64,000 bases of DNA from Earliella scabrosa. Lineage: Eukaryota > Basidiomycota > Agaricomycetes > Polyporales > Polyporaceae. The notes under the pieces were generated by a model. That model did no database searches, was not told where the DNA came from, and saw nothing but the letters and a program-made list of their open reading frames with translations. A program made the translations under genes and the position numbers. Below, one piece after another: positions 32,887 to 45,224 of this stretch (positions are counted from its first letter, which is position 1; each line of letters starts with the position of its first letter). The stretch lies in contig JABYQQ010000016.1 of assembly GCA_022605405.1 (NCBI GenBank), positions 1,240,001-1,304,000 of the forward strand, in the 5' to 3' direction.

Positions 32887-33831
32887 TCAAGATGTCGGCA
32901 TGGACTGTGGTGGACGGCGTTCAGTAGGTGACTGGTGCTCCACCGCTATCTCAGCGGACAGACGAGAGATTTCAGAGAATGCGGCTCGTAGCAGGTCGAG
33001 GTCTGCGTCTAAGTTCTCTGCGCGAGATTTCATCTATGAGAGCAAGTCAGCTGGTGCAGTCCCAGACCCCCAAGGAATGGTTTGATACGTACAGCAGCTA
33101 TGGTATCGCTAGCTGCGATGAGCTCGTGGTGGTGGTTGTACACAAGACTCTGGCGTTCGCTGTCGAGCTCCCGCATTTCTGAGATCCATCCGACGAACAT
33201 GAGCAACCCGGTCCTTGCGCTGCGAGAACAACATACCTGTCAATAAGTCGTTCTCGGTCTTGAGGAGCGTCGGCAACGATGACGTCGTGATCAACTGCTC
33301 GTAGTACGCCCTGGCGTCGAACACAGCTGAGTCTATTGCATTCGTACATGCGGTCAGCTCACAGCATTCGCCGGCAACATTACTCCAGCATTCACCAAAG
33401 TTCATCGGGTCCTGACTACTCTTCCCGTTCCCCAGAGGGGGCGGCGGGCCTAACCCGAGCCCATAGTGCTTCCTCAACAGATCCCTCGCCCGTGTCTTCT
33501 GCGGCGTCCCCGGCACCGTCCCCGCTCCTCCTCCAGGTCGTGTACTGGCAGGCACACCCGTGTCCAGCCCGAGCCCCGACACTGACCCAGGAGCGGATCC
33601 TGGAAGACCATGTCCCGATGCACGCCGTGCTGCGATGGCTGCAGCAGAACTTGATGCACCTGGCGCTGCTCCAGAGCGGAGTGACGCTTGTGAGGCGGGT
33701 CGGCGTAGCGGTGAGGACGGCGGGCGAGGGATGGACGCGTTTCGAGAGGGCGTAAGAGGAGTGTGCGGCGTGCCAGGAGTGTACGGAGGCGAATGGGGTG
33801 TTCTGGGTGGGCTTCCTGGTGCGAGAGACAT
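32887..33831 (-). CDS. VPS51: Vps51, GARP/EARP tethering complex subunit
   Basis: Subunit of the tethering complex that brings endosome-derived vesicles back to the Golgi. It starts at 33831 (MSLAPGSPPRTPHSPPYTPG). The first 115 residues are Pro/Ser/Gly-rich and disordered. The conserved core follows: RARDLLRKHYGLG; then DPMNF joined across an intron to DSAVFDARAYYEQLITTSSL; then PTLLKTENDLLTE. Downstream comes MRELDSERQSLVYNHHHELI, then AASDTIAA joined to MKSRAENLDADLDLLRAAFS, then EISRLSAEI. The order and spacing match fungal Vps51. Three introns are read. The first is in frame and would add about 22 residues if kept. The protein, about 250 residues, ends at 32887. An ATG 15 codons upstream is possible but less likely. 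Confidence 0.87.
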
Positions 33832-33928
33832 CGCGTGTTCCGTATGAAGGACTCGAGCCCAAGGCTGGAGGGGCATAGTACGTAGTAACAGCTACAGTGA
33901 ACCAGGGTGCACATGGGTCATTGTCATG

Positions 33929-34001
33929 GTTCTGTGGTCTAATGGTTATGACGTCTGCTTCACACGCTGAAGGTTCCCGGTTCGATCCCGGGCAGAGCCA
34001 C
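33929..34001 (+). tRNA. tRNA-Val (anticodon CAC)
   Basis: A 73-base cloverleaf without intron. The acceptor GGTTCTG pairs with CAGAGCC. The D arm includes AATGGTTA. The anticodon loop is TTCACAC, with anticodon CAC at 33962-33964. The T arm is CCCGG-TTCGATC-CCGGG. The discriminator is A. The anticodon stem TCTGC/GCTGA has one T-T mismatch in the middle. A short T run follows at 34020. Confidence 0.85.
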
Positions 34002-34258
34002 TCAGCTGCGGTATCGTGTTTTGATTGCCTCCCCATTTTGTTTCTACCTTATTAACTGTTAGTACTTCGGCCTTTTATGTACTTGCCTTCTCAGCCCTTC
34101 AGCCCAACTTCAGCCAGACGCAGTACCATCGTATAGCGCCGAGCATACTGGGGTGATAGTCATTATGGTATACAGTAGCCGTCACAAAAACGATAGGAGT
34201 CAACTCTAGCACATGCAGTTCTTGTCGTTCAACTCGTACGAACGTCTGCTAGTCTGAT

Positions 34259-35355
34259 TTACTGAGCAGCGCGCCCGTTCGTCGCGTAGCCCATCTGCGG
34301 GTAGCCATTTGGAGCCGCCGTGCCGTGGGCACCACCGAGTCCAGAAGGCGGAGAGCCAGCACCAGCTTCATTCGCCTCACGCATCGCGGCCAGTCCCTGA
34401 CCACGCTGCTGCATCGCAAGAAGGCGTTCCCGCGACAGCTCGCCTCGGCGCACACCTTTGGACATTCGAAGGTCCCAAAAGAATGTGAGGAGGTAGAATG
34501 TGAAGCCAAAGGCAATCGTCCACTCGACTATTGCTGCATAGGGCATCGACCATCAGCTCCATGGTTTGTGAACGCGCTCTAAGAAACGTACCGCCTGCAT
34601 CCGGGGAAGCGAAGAGGAGGACAGCGAACGCGACTGCCAGTATGATCAAAATGCCGGCGATCGAGCCCTTCACGGCATATGCAGCCTTCAGTTTTCGAAT
34701 CTCCACGAAGCTGCGGCTGATCCACCGGTACTGTGTACGGGTTGAGCTTCGCAGACTACCGCGAAGACGATAGAAGACTCACCTCGATGACGGTGAAGAT
34801 CGCGCTCAGGCCGACGCCGACGATGAACACCAGCAGGAAGATGCGGTGGAGGTTCGTGTATCGCTTCGTGTCAAAGATTGACAATAGCACGAGCCCGGAT
34901 CCGCCCATGAACGAGCCGACGATTGCCAGAGACGACAGCACGCGCTCTCTGCGGCGCATGTTCGCTACCAGCCTGGAGAGCTGCGCGTGAGTGCGTAGAC
35001 AATGAGCCCAGCAGGATATACTCACCGGCCCTCGTGCCTCAGCCACCTCTCAATGGAGAGGGAGAGGAAGAACGACACTGCAGTGATCGCGCATCCGGCG
35101 ACGAAGAGCGGCTTGAGGAAATCTGCGCCGACATCCGAGATGTACGCAATACTCCCGTCCTGCGACACGTATTGTGGTCGGCCGCTTGCTAGCCATGTGA
35201 TGAGCATCGCCCATAGCGTGCCTACCGCAGACGTGAGTACCTCGAGTTTAATTCGTACGAGACTTCAAGGGCAACGTACCGAACCATACAAATGAACCAA
35301 AGAGGGGTATCCAGACATACAGCCAATGCTGATGCTCGTGAGGGAGACCGAACAT
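34259..35355 (-). CDS. Frag1/DRAM/Sfk1-family membrane protein
   Basis: Plasma-membrane or endomembrane protein of the family that includes yeast Sfk1, a partner of phosphatidylinositol 4-kinase. It starts at 35355 (MFGLPHEHQHWLYVWIPLFG). Helices follow in successive exons: TLWAMLITWLASG; then FLKPLFVAGCAITAVSFFLS (preceded by QYVSQDGSIAYISDVGAD, the family's luminal loop); SSLAIVGSFMGGSGLVLLSI; NLHRIFLLVFIVGVGLSAIF; IAGILIILAVAFAVLLF; and AIVEWTIAFGFTFYLLTFFW. The tail is Gly/Ala/Pro-rich and cytosolic, ending in NGRAAQ at 34259. The loop YISDVGAD and six helices support the call. There are five or so introns with joins inferred. An upstream open frame to 35614 has no support. Confidence 0.83.
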
Positions 35356-36064
35356 AATCTTCGATGAGTAGTTGATAAGTAGCGTAAGGTCGCACTGCAG
35401 TCGTGTGGATCTCGTGTGGAGGTGGTGCACTCAATAAGCGATCCGGGTAGAGATATGAAGCGTTGGTGGCTGGCGGCTGGGCTGAACTGGAATGGTTAGG
35501 ACAAACCGCAGATGCGGCTGCCAGTGGGAGAGATATGGGGGGAGCGTGAGCAGAGGACGGCGTGGACATGGCTGGAGTGGGAGATAGCTTTTGAGTCGCG
35601 CGCGAGATGCTCATGGTCTGCTCATGGCCTGCCTGGGCATCATCGGAGGTGTTCAGAAAATGACGTCACCCAACGGCACTTCTGCCAGTCCAGTGCAGGT
35701 CTTCCTAGACGCCCACAATGAGCTGCGCTGGGCAGCGCTGCGCACCCGGTTTCCGCGTTCGCTGTCATTCTCTCTCACTAGATAAGTGCTCGTAAGACGC
35801 TCGCGTGCTGACAGACGGACAAGAACACGGACTACTACTGCTACTCGGTAGACGCATCATCACTACCTGCAACCCCCCAAAACACATACAATAAGTAAGA
35901 CCACACCGGAATTGCAGAGTGATAGAGTACAACACAAAAATATCTGGGAAGGTAAGCGCGAATGTAGGAGGGATATGGGATGGTGTGTGTGTGTAGGAAC
36001 GCGTGTCAATGGACGAGGAGACTCCGGGTTCCGTAGATGTCGCAGAGAGGAGGCGGCAGAATGG
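35356..36064. other. Intergenic
   Basis: About 0.7 kb between two leftward genes. Short GT/CA-type low-complexity bases occur near 35990. No gene was recognised. Confidence 0.45.
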
Positions 36065-37143
36065 TTACGACTTGACGGCGGCAGCCGCGGCCGCAGTAGG
36101 ACAAGTACCGTCGCCGCAGCTTGGCGCATTGGGAATGGCATGCAGGGGTCCCTTGCCGGCGAGCTTGCGGAAGATCTGTAGCAGGCGGGTCATTCACAGC
36201 TATCAGCATGACAAACGATTTTCTGATTACCTGGGCATAGACTTCTGCCGATTGTCCACCGCTGACAGCCCAGCGGCCGTTGATAATGGTGAATGGGACA
36301 CCCGTGACACCCTTCTTGCGCGCGTCGACGGCCATCTGCTCGACTTCTTCCTGAAGCTCGGGTGACTTGAGGAATTCGACGGCCTGGGTGGACAGTAATG
36401 CGTCATTTGGCCAGGAGCTGACGCCATCCCGGAAAACACACCTGGTCTTTGGACAACACTCCAACCTCCTCCGCGAGCTCAGCGAGGGTATCAAAATCGC
36501 TGATGTTACGGCCCTTGGTGAAGTAGGCGTAGAAGATGGCTTCAAGGAACTTCTCCTGCAATTCCTGCCCGCCAAGCTCAAATGCCTTCCGGCTGAGGCG
36601 GTGTGCGCGGATCGTTTGGCATACCCAACCCTCGAAATTGCTGTTGAGGCAGGGCTCGCGTCAGCAATGCATTGCATAGGAGGGTGCCTACATGTGGACC
36701 AATCTTGCTGCGAGATAGAGGAGAAGAAACGCCCCTCGTCTGTCGCCTTTGGAAGGATACTCATTGAAGAGGGGAGAACTCACATCTCAATGCCAACTTC
36801 CTTGGCCCGCGACGACACCATACTCTGGATCTGCTCGTACTTGTCCTTCCCAAACTTCTCCTCATACCACTTCTGTTTCTCGATCGCAAGGTCCTCGCTC
36901 ATTGAGGGCTGCAGGAGGAATGGGCGGTGCTCGACCTTGATCTTCAAGCTGCAGTCGGAGACATCTTGGATGGCCTTCTGCAGCTCGCGTTGTCCGATGT
37001 AGCACCACGGGCAAACCTAATGCGTCCGGCCAGAACGGGAGAATCAGCGCTTGCTCCGAGGGTGGCGGAACGGGGCTCGCTTGCAAAAGGGGGGCACTCA
37101 CAACGTCGGAGATGACTACGAGAGATACCACGCCTGGCTGCAT
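36065..37143 (-). CDS. DsbA-like (FrnE-type) thioredoxin-fold oxidoreductase
   Basis: A thiol oxidoreductase or isomerase with the DsbA fold. Exon 1 (start 37143) encodes MQPGVVSLVVISDVV and joins to CPWCYIGQRELQKAIQDVSD, giving the active-site motif C-P-W-C. Then LKIKVEHRPFLLQPSMSEDL, KQKWYEEKFGKDKYEQIQSM and AKEVGIEM follow, then the helical insertion (TIRAHRLSRKAFELGGQEFQ; YAYFTKGRNISDFDTLAELA). VTGVPFTIINGRWAVSGGQS contains the cis-Pro loop (GVPF). The last exon ends CPTAAAAAAVKS at 36065. The layout and about 250-residue length fit the FrnE/2-hydroxychromene-2-carboxylate isomerase branch. There is no signal peptide, so it is probably cytosolic. Substrate is unknown. Confidence 0.87.
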
Positions 37144-39253
37144 GATGTTTGGTGCGCGCCGCGTGCTGTCCGAGTGAACTGGATCCTCCGAGAGTGCGTG
37201 TTTGTGTGTGTCCGTCGCAAAGAGCGTGCTCTTGAACCGGTCCTGGTCCGCTCCGGGGCTCGGATGGCGATAGTGAGTTTTGTGCGCGAAATGAAGGGGG
37301 ACAGGCAGCTATCCGGGACTGAAAGCAAGTAGGGGGTCGCGGACGGGCAGGGCGAGCGCTGGGGGCGTATATATGAGCTGGAGGGGAGAGAGGGAGCGTT
37401 ACAAATAGATCGGAGGGGGATTGGTGAGCAGACCCATCTCAGATGCGCACGCGCCGCGCCAGACATCTTACTCAGGGTGCGAGGTCACACAGGTCGGTGC
37501 CGTGACCCGGCCGCCTGCCTGTCACGTCGCGGGAGAAACGGAACCTCAGGCGTCTGCTTACTGTATCTACTCCACCCTCGCTACAAGCTTGCCTCCGTCC
37601 TCGCCAGGTCGGACGCTGTTGAGCGAAGCCCGGCTTGCTGGAAGGCTTGAAGCTTGAAGCTTGAACAGTGACGCGATTGCCTGCACACCCTCGCGGCTTA
37701 TCTTTCCATCACGGTCTTGTGAGAACAGTCACCCATGATCGGTGTGTTCTCATCCTGGTCTTTGCTCCGGAAAAACAACACATTACAACTCGCTACTGAC
37801 TAAGTTGCCGCATTCAGTCGCGTTGAGGCGAACTCCCCCCTGATAAGGTCCGAATGCCATCATGACATGCTCATCCTCTTCGAGCGTGGTCGAGCCACCA
37901 AACAGTTTGCGGCGGTCCGGTCTCGGGTAGCCCATGCCAAAACGATCGTCCGGATTGTGGCATAGTGGCTGAAGTCGTTAGCTCTACGCCTCCAACTGAG
38001 TCTAGTGCGCATGCAAGCGAGTAAACCCCTCTGCATCCTGACGTCTTGAAGTAACTCTGAGTAACTTACCGTAAGATGAGCAAATTTTTGCCGTATGCGT
38101 GACCGCAGCGGAACCAGCGGCTCCCGAGACCTGCAACTAGTGACATTTTGAAACTCGCCCTGGCGGAGATCATGCGGACGAACGCAAACAGCGTGCAAAG
38201 TCGCAGCGGCAGTAGGCTATCAAATGTCACCTCGTGAGAGCAGGACCGAGGGGATCAAGCTTTGGCATATCCAATGGATCACCACTGTTTACAAGCCGCA
38301 CTTACGACGAACAGTGATTGAGAGTACGAGTGGTGGGAATTCTATTGCAGAGCACAGGATGGTGAGCATGGTTGATGCCCTGCGGTGAGGCTGTCGAGCG
38401 CGAGAGACTGACGCATAACGGGCAATCGTCCATAGAGAAGACGGTACGGGAGGCCGTGTGGTACGTTTTCGGCAGATCAACTTGTTCGAGCATGCTCGTT
38501 GACGCATCGTTCAAGACCGATGGGCCTCAACACGAGGTGGCGGGGACGGGCAAAGAGCTCCCAGAATCGCCTAAAAGAGTTTGTCATCGAGACGGATATG
38601 AGAGAAGCGTCGGCACCTATGGACGATATCAGTGTGTCTCTGGGGTGGAGAGAGGAAATGGTACGTGCTGACCATGGAGGACCTTGCGTGCCGCCGCAGA
38701 GTCAGAGCTGATTCTTCGTCGATGATTTTTCTCTGTTCCTAGACAATGTTGCACGCACCGTATCTGCAGAGGTTGGCCGGAGAACTCGGGTGGTGGGTCT
38801 CACGATTTCGCGTTAAATGACATAACCAGAGAACGCCGCTGGTCTAATTGAGGCGCGATGGGCGGACTGACGTAGATGAGGAGTCTTGGATGGGGTTCAA
38901 CTCCCTCAAGCTGTCTGAAGCATCACGCTCGCGTTTTCACGTCGTAGAGCAGAAGAGGAGCAGGACAACTTGAGCAAGCGCAAGAGAGCCCACGCTGGTC
39001 ATTCTGGGTGACTGCAGATGTGAAAGGAGGCGCGGAGAGGAGGTGACGAGGAGAGACGCCTGGTAGACGCCGGGCGTGGGTGCGTGCCGTGGGGTGCCAA
39101 AAGGGCGGTGGGCCGGGGGACAGTTGAGACTCCGCTCAGGTGCCAGGGCGCTGTCGCTTGATCCTCCTTGCTGGACACCCTCCTCGCCGTCTTCCTCCTC
39201 TCGCTCGCCATTCTCTCCCTTCTTCTTCCCCTCCCCGGTTTGCCACCGCCAGC
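37144..39253. other. Long intergenic, 2.1 kb
   Basis: No supported gene. A small direct repeat GCTTGAA occurs about three times near 37646. The plus-strand frames at 38372-38711 look like chance. The right end is the 5' flank of casein kinase 1. Confidence 0.45.
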
Positions 39254-41600
39254 ATGACAACTCCTCATGTAATAGCATCCTCCTCAGGACACCATTCCTC
39301 CCAGTCTGCTACCTCCAATGGCGTCGTGGGCAATCACTTCCGGGTCGGAAAGAAGATTGGGGAGGGCTCCTTTGGTGTTGTTTTCGAAGGTATGCTCCAT
39401 CGGCAGCGTGAACAGTGGACCTGGAGCGACTGAGGGCCCACGTCGTGCAGGAACAAACATGTTGAACAACCAACCCGTCGCCATCAAATTTGTGCGTGAC
39501 ATAGCGCGGTCATACGAACATACGCGGACGAACATTGACCTCCTCGTCAATAGGAACCCCGCAAGTCTGAGGCCCCACAGCTGCGAGACGAGTACAGGTC
39601 GTACCGGACGCTGAATGGCACTCGTACGTGTCTCCTTGGAATCCGGGTATAGCGTGGCGCACTGCGCGGGTACTAAGTTTTTACGCCCATCACAGCGGGT
39701 GTCCCTCAGGTTCACTACTTCGGTCAGGAGGGTCTGCACAATGTCCTTGTTATCGACCTTCTTGGGCCCAACCTCGAAGACCTTTTTGATATGTGCGGTC
39801 GCAAGTTCAGTATCAAGACCGTCTGTATGGCTGCGAAGCAGATGGTAAGTCTCCTCGCCATTTTCATACCGTGGACAGGAGAGATGTGGCAGGAGGTATG
39901 GAGGCGGCCTCCTCGCATTCCATGCGTGCCGCTGCGACGAGTTTCGTCTTTGACAATCGGGTTTACAATCGGTTGTTGGCGTCTAACTGCTCCAGCCGAC
40001 GGCAGAGCGCTCCGCAGCGACGGTCACGGATCTCTCAACACCTCGGCCGTCGCTCTAATATGCTCGTGGCACCTCCCTGGGGTCCAATGTACGCATGGCT
40101 GAGTTATGAGGATGCTGATTTGGTGCTATGATGCAGGTTACTCGCGTTCAGTCCATTCACGAGAAGTCCCTCATCTACCGTGATATCAAGCCTGACAACT
40201 TCTTGATTGGTGTACCTGGCACAAAGACAGCTAACACCATTCACATCATCGGTGCGTGTTGGTTCTGAGCATTCCTGTTCCTACTTCCCCGTATCAGTCG
40301 ACATTCCAGACGCCGGCTCCTTGAACCTGTGCTGGCGGCCGCCATGAACCGTGGAGAGTGTGTTGACCTTAGCCTCATAGATTTCGGTATGGCTAAGCAT
40401 TACCGTGACCCGAAGACCAAGGTTCATATTCCCTACCGTGAGCGGAAGTCCCTCTCCGGTACCGCTCGGTACATGTCCATCAACACGCACTTGGGACGCG
40501 AGCAGTCTCGTCGGGACGACCTTGAGTCTTTGGGTCATGTCTTCATGTACTTCTTGCGTGGAGGTCTCCCATGGCAAGGTCTTCGTGCCGCGACAAACAA
40601 GCAGAAGTACGAAAAGATCGGTGAGAAGAAGCAGAGCACGCCAATCGAAGAGCTCTGCGAGGGTTTCCCTGGTAGGTGTCGTGAGTGTCATCGCATACAG
40701 TCACTCATCCAGGTACGCCGCAGAGGAGTTCGCGATCTACATGAACTACGTCCGTAAACTCGGCTTCGAGGAAACCCCTGACTATGACTTCCTTCGGGAG
40801 CTGTTCACCAAGGTGCTGAAGACATTGGGCGAGCCCGAGGACGGTGTCTTTGACTGGATGCTTCTCAACGGCGGGAAGGGTTGGGAAGCGGGCCACGTAT
40901 GTCGTCAATTGCACACCTATATAAGCTCAGAGTCAGCTGAAACCCTACGCAGACTTCGGCCCTCCTGGCCTCTGCGCACGGTGGCACTCCTCACACGCCA
41001 CACCGAGAGCACCGGCGGGATCGCGAACGCGCCCACAGGTCGTCACGCAACGCGCTTCAGCAGGATGGCACATCGCCATCGTCGCCGTTGGTTCTTGCGC
41101 CGACGCCTGCCCACGTCAAGGGGGGGAACCGTCGCCCCCACGATGCTTCTCGGGGTGGTTCGCGCGAGCACGTTAGTGTGCAACCATTAGCACCGCAGAG
41201 CCGGCGTCAGAGCCAGCAGCAGGCAACGCGGGCTGAGCGCGATAGTGGGCTGATGGCGCCTCACCCATACGCTGCGCCGGGAAGCGCAGGGGGATACCGC
41301 ACGAACACGTACGGTCGGCAGTCGCCGGTACCGCCAAACGGGACAACAGGTGCGAATGGTTCGACTCCTCTCCAACAACACCCCAACAACTCAGACTCCT
41401 TCCTGTATGGTCAAGGCGCGGCCAAGAATGGCACTGCGAGCCGCGAGGGCACGACGACGGCCGGGACGCGCGAGCTGAACCAGACGCGTGGAATGACGGT
41501 GTACGACAGGGATCAGATGGAGCGTGTTGGAGAGCAGGACGAGCACGGCTTGGGGCGGAAGAAGGGTGGATTCTGGGCTGCGTTCTGCTGTCGGGCATAA
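39254..41600 (+). CDS. Casein kinase 1, Yck-type, lipid-anchored
   Basis: Ser/Thr kinase anchored to the plasma membrane. Exons: 39254-39389, 39451-39491, 39554-39623, 39696-39844, 40137-40251, 40381-40671, 40724-40896 and 40953-41600. The glycine loop is [14 protein letters not shown] and the ATP lysine is in [27 protein letters not shown] follows. The catalytic loop is [13 protein letters not shown] and the activation start [11 protein letters not shown]. The CK1 substrate region is [18 protein letters not shown] and the signature [20 protein letters not shown]. The tail is long, Gln/Asn/Arg-rich and disordered, ending in FWAAFCCRA. The Cys-Cys near the end is the palmitoylation site of yeast Yck1/2. 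The intron at 39845-40136 (292 bases) and the one at 40252-40380 (129 bases) are unusually long for this window. Confidence 0.93.
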
Positions 41601-43286
41601 GAACTTGTGTTCCCTCGACGCGCACGGGCTGCGCGGATCAACTTGTACGTCACCTCACGTCGTTTACGTCGCCCGCTGATGAATGTCATGTCGTACGGTT
41701 TTGCTTCCAGGTTTGCAAAGCGTTCCAAACTGTGACGGCTCTGACGACTCGACGAACGACCATAACTTACCACACCCCCCTATTCGACAGCACACTGCTT
41801 TGAGAGTCTCCCTCGCTACCCGCAATCTCTGACGGCCAAGTCACGACCCCGCGACGTTCGATATATACACCCCATCCAGCATTCGCCGCCCGCATACCCG
41901 TTCCATTCGCCTGTGTATATTCGCTAACGCTATTCCGGGTTGGCGCCCCGTCGTAATATCGCAATATTCAGGAAGTCCCCACACAAGTCCCCCTCTCGTC
42001 TCGTCTGTTCTTGCATATATAACCATATACCGCTTCGCGCTCCGTCACGCTCTGGTTCCAGCTCAAAGGACACCGCCGCTCGTTCGCCATCATTCACATT
42101 GTCCCTTCCCCTGCCTCCCCCTTTTCTCCACCCCACATCCTCACATGTACACGCGTTGCACCTGGAGCAGCTAGTGCTGCGGGCTGCCTGCTGCCCCGTA
42201 TTCCGCGACGACCGGTGTCGGAGGAGCGTCCTTTAGTGATTATTGCATAGGTACCAGCTGCTGGCGTCGAACGCTCGGGTCCATAGTCTCTCTCCCTCTC
42301 TTCTTTCTTCTTCTTCTCTCTGTCTCCTCCGGCCTCGCCTCCTCTACGTTTCCGCGCTCGCTCTAGTCGATTGGGTTCCTCCGTCTCGCTTATTTTTTTC
42401 CTTTCTTTCGAACATCCTCGCAATGCCTGCATGTTCAGTATCCAGTAGGTAGTTTACAATATGATATTCATTGCGCGGACTGTCGGTCAGGTCTCATGCG
42501 GCTATCTTTCGAGCTTCGTCATGTCGGCACTCAGTACCATGCAATGACATGCGTGGTGGACCAGCATTACGAACGTTGGTGGACTCTAGCTCGGTCAAGC
42601 TTCCCGTACTTACGTGGGCTATGTTCTGCGGCTCCCCGAGCCCTGTTCTCGACATTCCCGGGTGCAACCAGGCCTCCTCGCTCTGTCATCTTCGCCGCAG
42701 TATCGCCTTCGTATGTATGGGTGCATCCGCGGCCCGGGGGCGGCTCTAGATGTGACCTGACGCGGCTGTGACGTTATTGGCGCTCTATAGCCGACAGGAC
42801 ACGTCTCGACGCCGCGGTTCCTGCGCAGAAGGCCACGAGAACATGGAACACAGTCAGCGGGCAGTAACTGGGCCCCTTTTGGCCGCATGCGCACGGACGA
42901 CACGGCGACGGTGAGAACCAGGTACTGAATACTGCGACTGAAGTCTATGCATTATGGACACTAGGAGAACACTATGGAGTTTGCTATGGTGTATGTATGC
43001 TGATGATGGTACCGAACTCGAATGGTCATGACAAGCCACGTCGTGCTGCTAATCGTACATCTCCCCCTGCGATCGTGAATAGCATATACAGAGACACAGC
43101 GCGACCACTGCACTAGCGAGAGCGAACTGCGATTATGGGAACGTCCTTTTTCTCGTCGACCTTCCTCCCCTGCCCAAGATGATGATGATGATGAAATGCG
43201 ACGAAGCTGCGAACCATGGCGGTCAGACGGTGTGCGGATGGGGAAACCGAAGCCTTCGAAAGCTCGCCGGGGCCCGTGCGCAGGGC
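41601..43286. other. Intergenic, pyrimidine-rich
   Basis: About 1.7 kb between the ends of two convergent genes. A strongly pyrimidine-rich stretch spans about 42090-42420. A short GAT repeat is at about 43179-43193. No gene was recognised on either strand. Confidence 0.45.
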
Positions 43287-43931
43287 TCACTTGCGCTGCG
43301 CCCAGGCGCCGTCGACGCCCGCTTTCGAGAACCGCTCCGCGTTCTCGTGGATCGGGGACGCGTTCACGTCAGGGAGCTCGCCGTCGGGGCCCGGGCGGGT
43401 GCCAGCGGGGTCCGCCATGCCCTGGCCGCCGTAGCTGCCGCCGCGGGCGTGCATCTCGCCGGGGGCCTCGCGATGGCGGATCGCGGCGCTCTCGCCGACG
43501 CCGGCGTCGTTGCGGGGGACGCGGAAGGTGAGGGGGTGCGCGAAGCCGGTGCTCGTCGATGCGAACTGCGCGCCGTGCGGGACGGGGCTCTCGGTGCGGG
43601 TGTAGTTCTGGTACGGGGCGGAGGTGGGGTACGCGCCCGAGGGGACCTCGTAGGGCGTGTTGGCGGGGTCGGGGGTGGAGACGACGTAGGTGCGCTGGCC
43701 GGAGCCGGAGACGAAGGGCTCGGCGGGGTACTCGATGTTCTTCTCGTAGATGCCGCGCGCGACGGACGAGGACGGGGGCGGGGCGGTCAGGGGGGATTGC
43801 TGCGAGGAGAGGACGGCGAAGGGCGAGTGGAAGGCGCGGGTCGTCGCGCGGGGTGCGTTGGGGGCCGCGGTGCGCGAGGCAGCGGAGAGGCTGCGGGCGT
43901 GCTTGGAGACGGCGCGGAGGACGGTGGACAT
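43287..43931 (-). CDS. Small mitochondrial-type protein, unknown
   Basis: An uninterrupted frame of 214 codons. The chosen start is 43931 (MSTVLRAVSKHARSLSAASR), because the basic, Ser/Ala-rich, acid-free beginning ending AFHSPF looks like a mitochondrial presequence with a cleavage site. The further upstream ATG would bury it. The mature part is polar and has no membrane helix: VARGIYEKNIEYPAEPFVSG, SGQRTYVVSTPDPANTPYEV, PSGAYPTSAPYQNYTRTESP. The end is INENAERF-like (PIHENAERFSKAGVDGAWAQ). I do not recognise the family. Strong GC bias gives long false frames on the other strand. Confidence 0.65.
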   Translation of the reverse strand: MSTVLRAVSKHARSLSAASRTAAPNAPRATTRAFHSPFAVLSSQQSPLTAPPPSSSVARGIYEKNIEYPAEPFVSGSGQRTYVVSTPDPANTPYEVPSGAYPTSAPYQNYTRTESPVPHGAQFASTSTGFAHPLTFRVPRNDAGVGESAAIRHREAPGEMHARGGSYGGQGMADPAGTRPGPDGELPDVNASPIHENAERFSKAGVDGAWAQRK

Positions 43932-45224
43932 GGTGGTGGGCGTGCGGGGGACGACGGGGACGAGGACGAGGGCGGGGATGGTCGCGGTGGTGCAGAGAGC
44001 GGTTCTGGGGGTTGTTGGACGGGGAGGGCGGGAGGGATGTGGGAAAGAGGAGCGGTCATGGGTGGGGTTTTTGGGGAGAGGCCCGCGCCAGACCGCGTCC
44101 AATTACGGCGAGGAGTGAGTGGGGTCACCTCGATCTGTGGTCGGCAGTCAGTCGCGAAATTCACTCTCGTACCATCGCCTGCGCCTAGCGAGGGCCCACA
44201 TACCCGCGCAGATCCCCAATGAATGAAGCCTCGCACGAAGAGCAGCAAAGTATCCGACCCGCTGGGGCCCAGCCGGTCCCAGAGACTCCCTGGGACCACG
44301 TGACTGGACCAAATAGATGACGACCGTCACAACCTCTTGATGTAGCCTTAGCGCCAGTGCCCTCCTCTCAATTTCGCGAGTCAACTATTACCTTCCCCAC
44401 ACGTCCCCTTGTAGTGTATCCCATTGATAAGTAGCATTGGAACTTGGAAGGCGTATCGTTGCAGCTGACTCCTCGGAGAAGCAGTGACGTAATAATTATA
44501 ATTATTTTCAGTACAGCGGACCGCTCGACGCGCTTGCACCAGACTCCTCTCGAATTTCTAGTAGAAGGACACCTTGCAGGACATCAACGTCACCCAAAGA
44601 TACAATACCAAGATGAGATTGTTATACGCCTGAGCAGCGAAGAGACTTGAATTTCGATGGATTGGCCCAATTTGGTAATACAAGCGCCGGATGGCGCCTG
44701 AGTGGGCTGGGTGTAAGTAAGGAATTATACTGCGTTGCCTGATGTACGTGACAGTGGTGCAGACAAAAATGTCCGACCTCAAACGTGTTCGCTGATACTC
44801 ATGATCATTTGAGATACTTAGTCTTGAGAGCGCCGTCTTTGACTGTTACCGGTCACTTGGCGCTGTGTGTACAGTAGCAGTGACCAGGCCCCCCTCAGCG
44901 TAACTTTACCACAGGGCAGTGTCCTGTGCAGTGTGCACATGTAGAATTTAGTTCAGACTCTGCGAGTACGACGTTGGCAGGAGTATTGCGCGCAGTGATT
45001 ACTAGGGAAGGTACGCTTATGTCATTTGTTTGGACAGGTCACGAGACTGATGGGAGTCCCAGGGAGTCCCAGGGAGGATTCCCTCCCAGTGGGTCGGATG
45101 TTCTCAAGAGCAGCGTTGGCAAACTCTGCGAGCCGTCTTCGCTCTCGTCCCGGTCTCTCTCCTCCCATAACGAGTCGCGTCTTCCTACTGACGTTCGTGG
45201 CCAGGACACTCCGGGCACCCCGAA
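43932..45224. other. Intergenic
   Basis: Promoter side of the mitochondrial-type gene, then AT-richer sequence near 44490-44520. No gene was recognised. Confidence 0.4.

Noticed and set aside
43179..43193. GAT trinucleotide run as a functional repeat
   Set aside because: Only about five units. Short runs like this and the ATC run near 57858 are common by chance.
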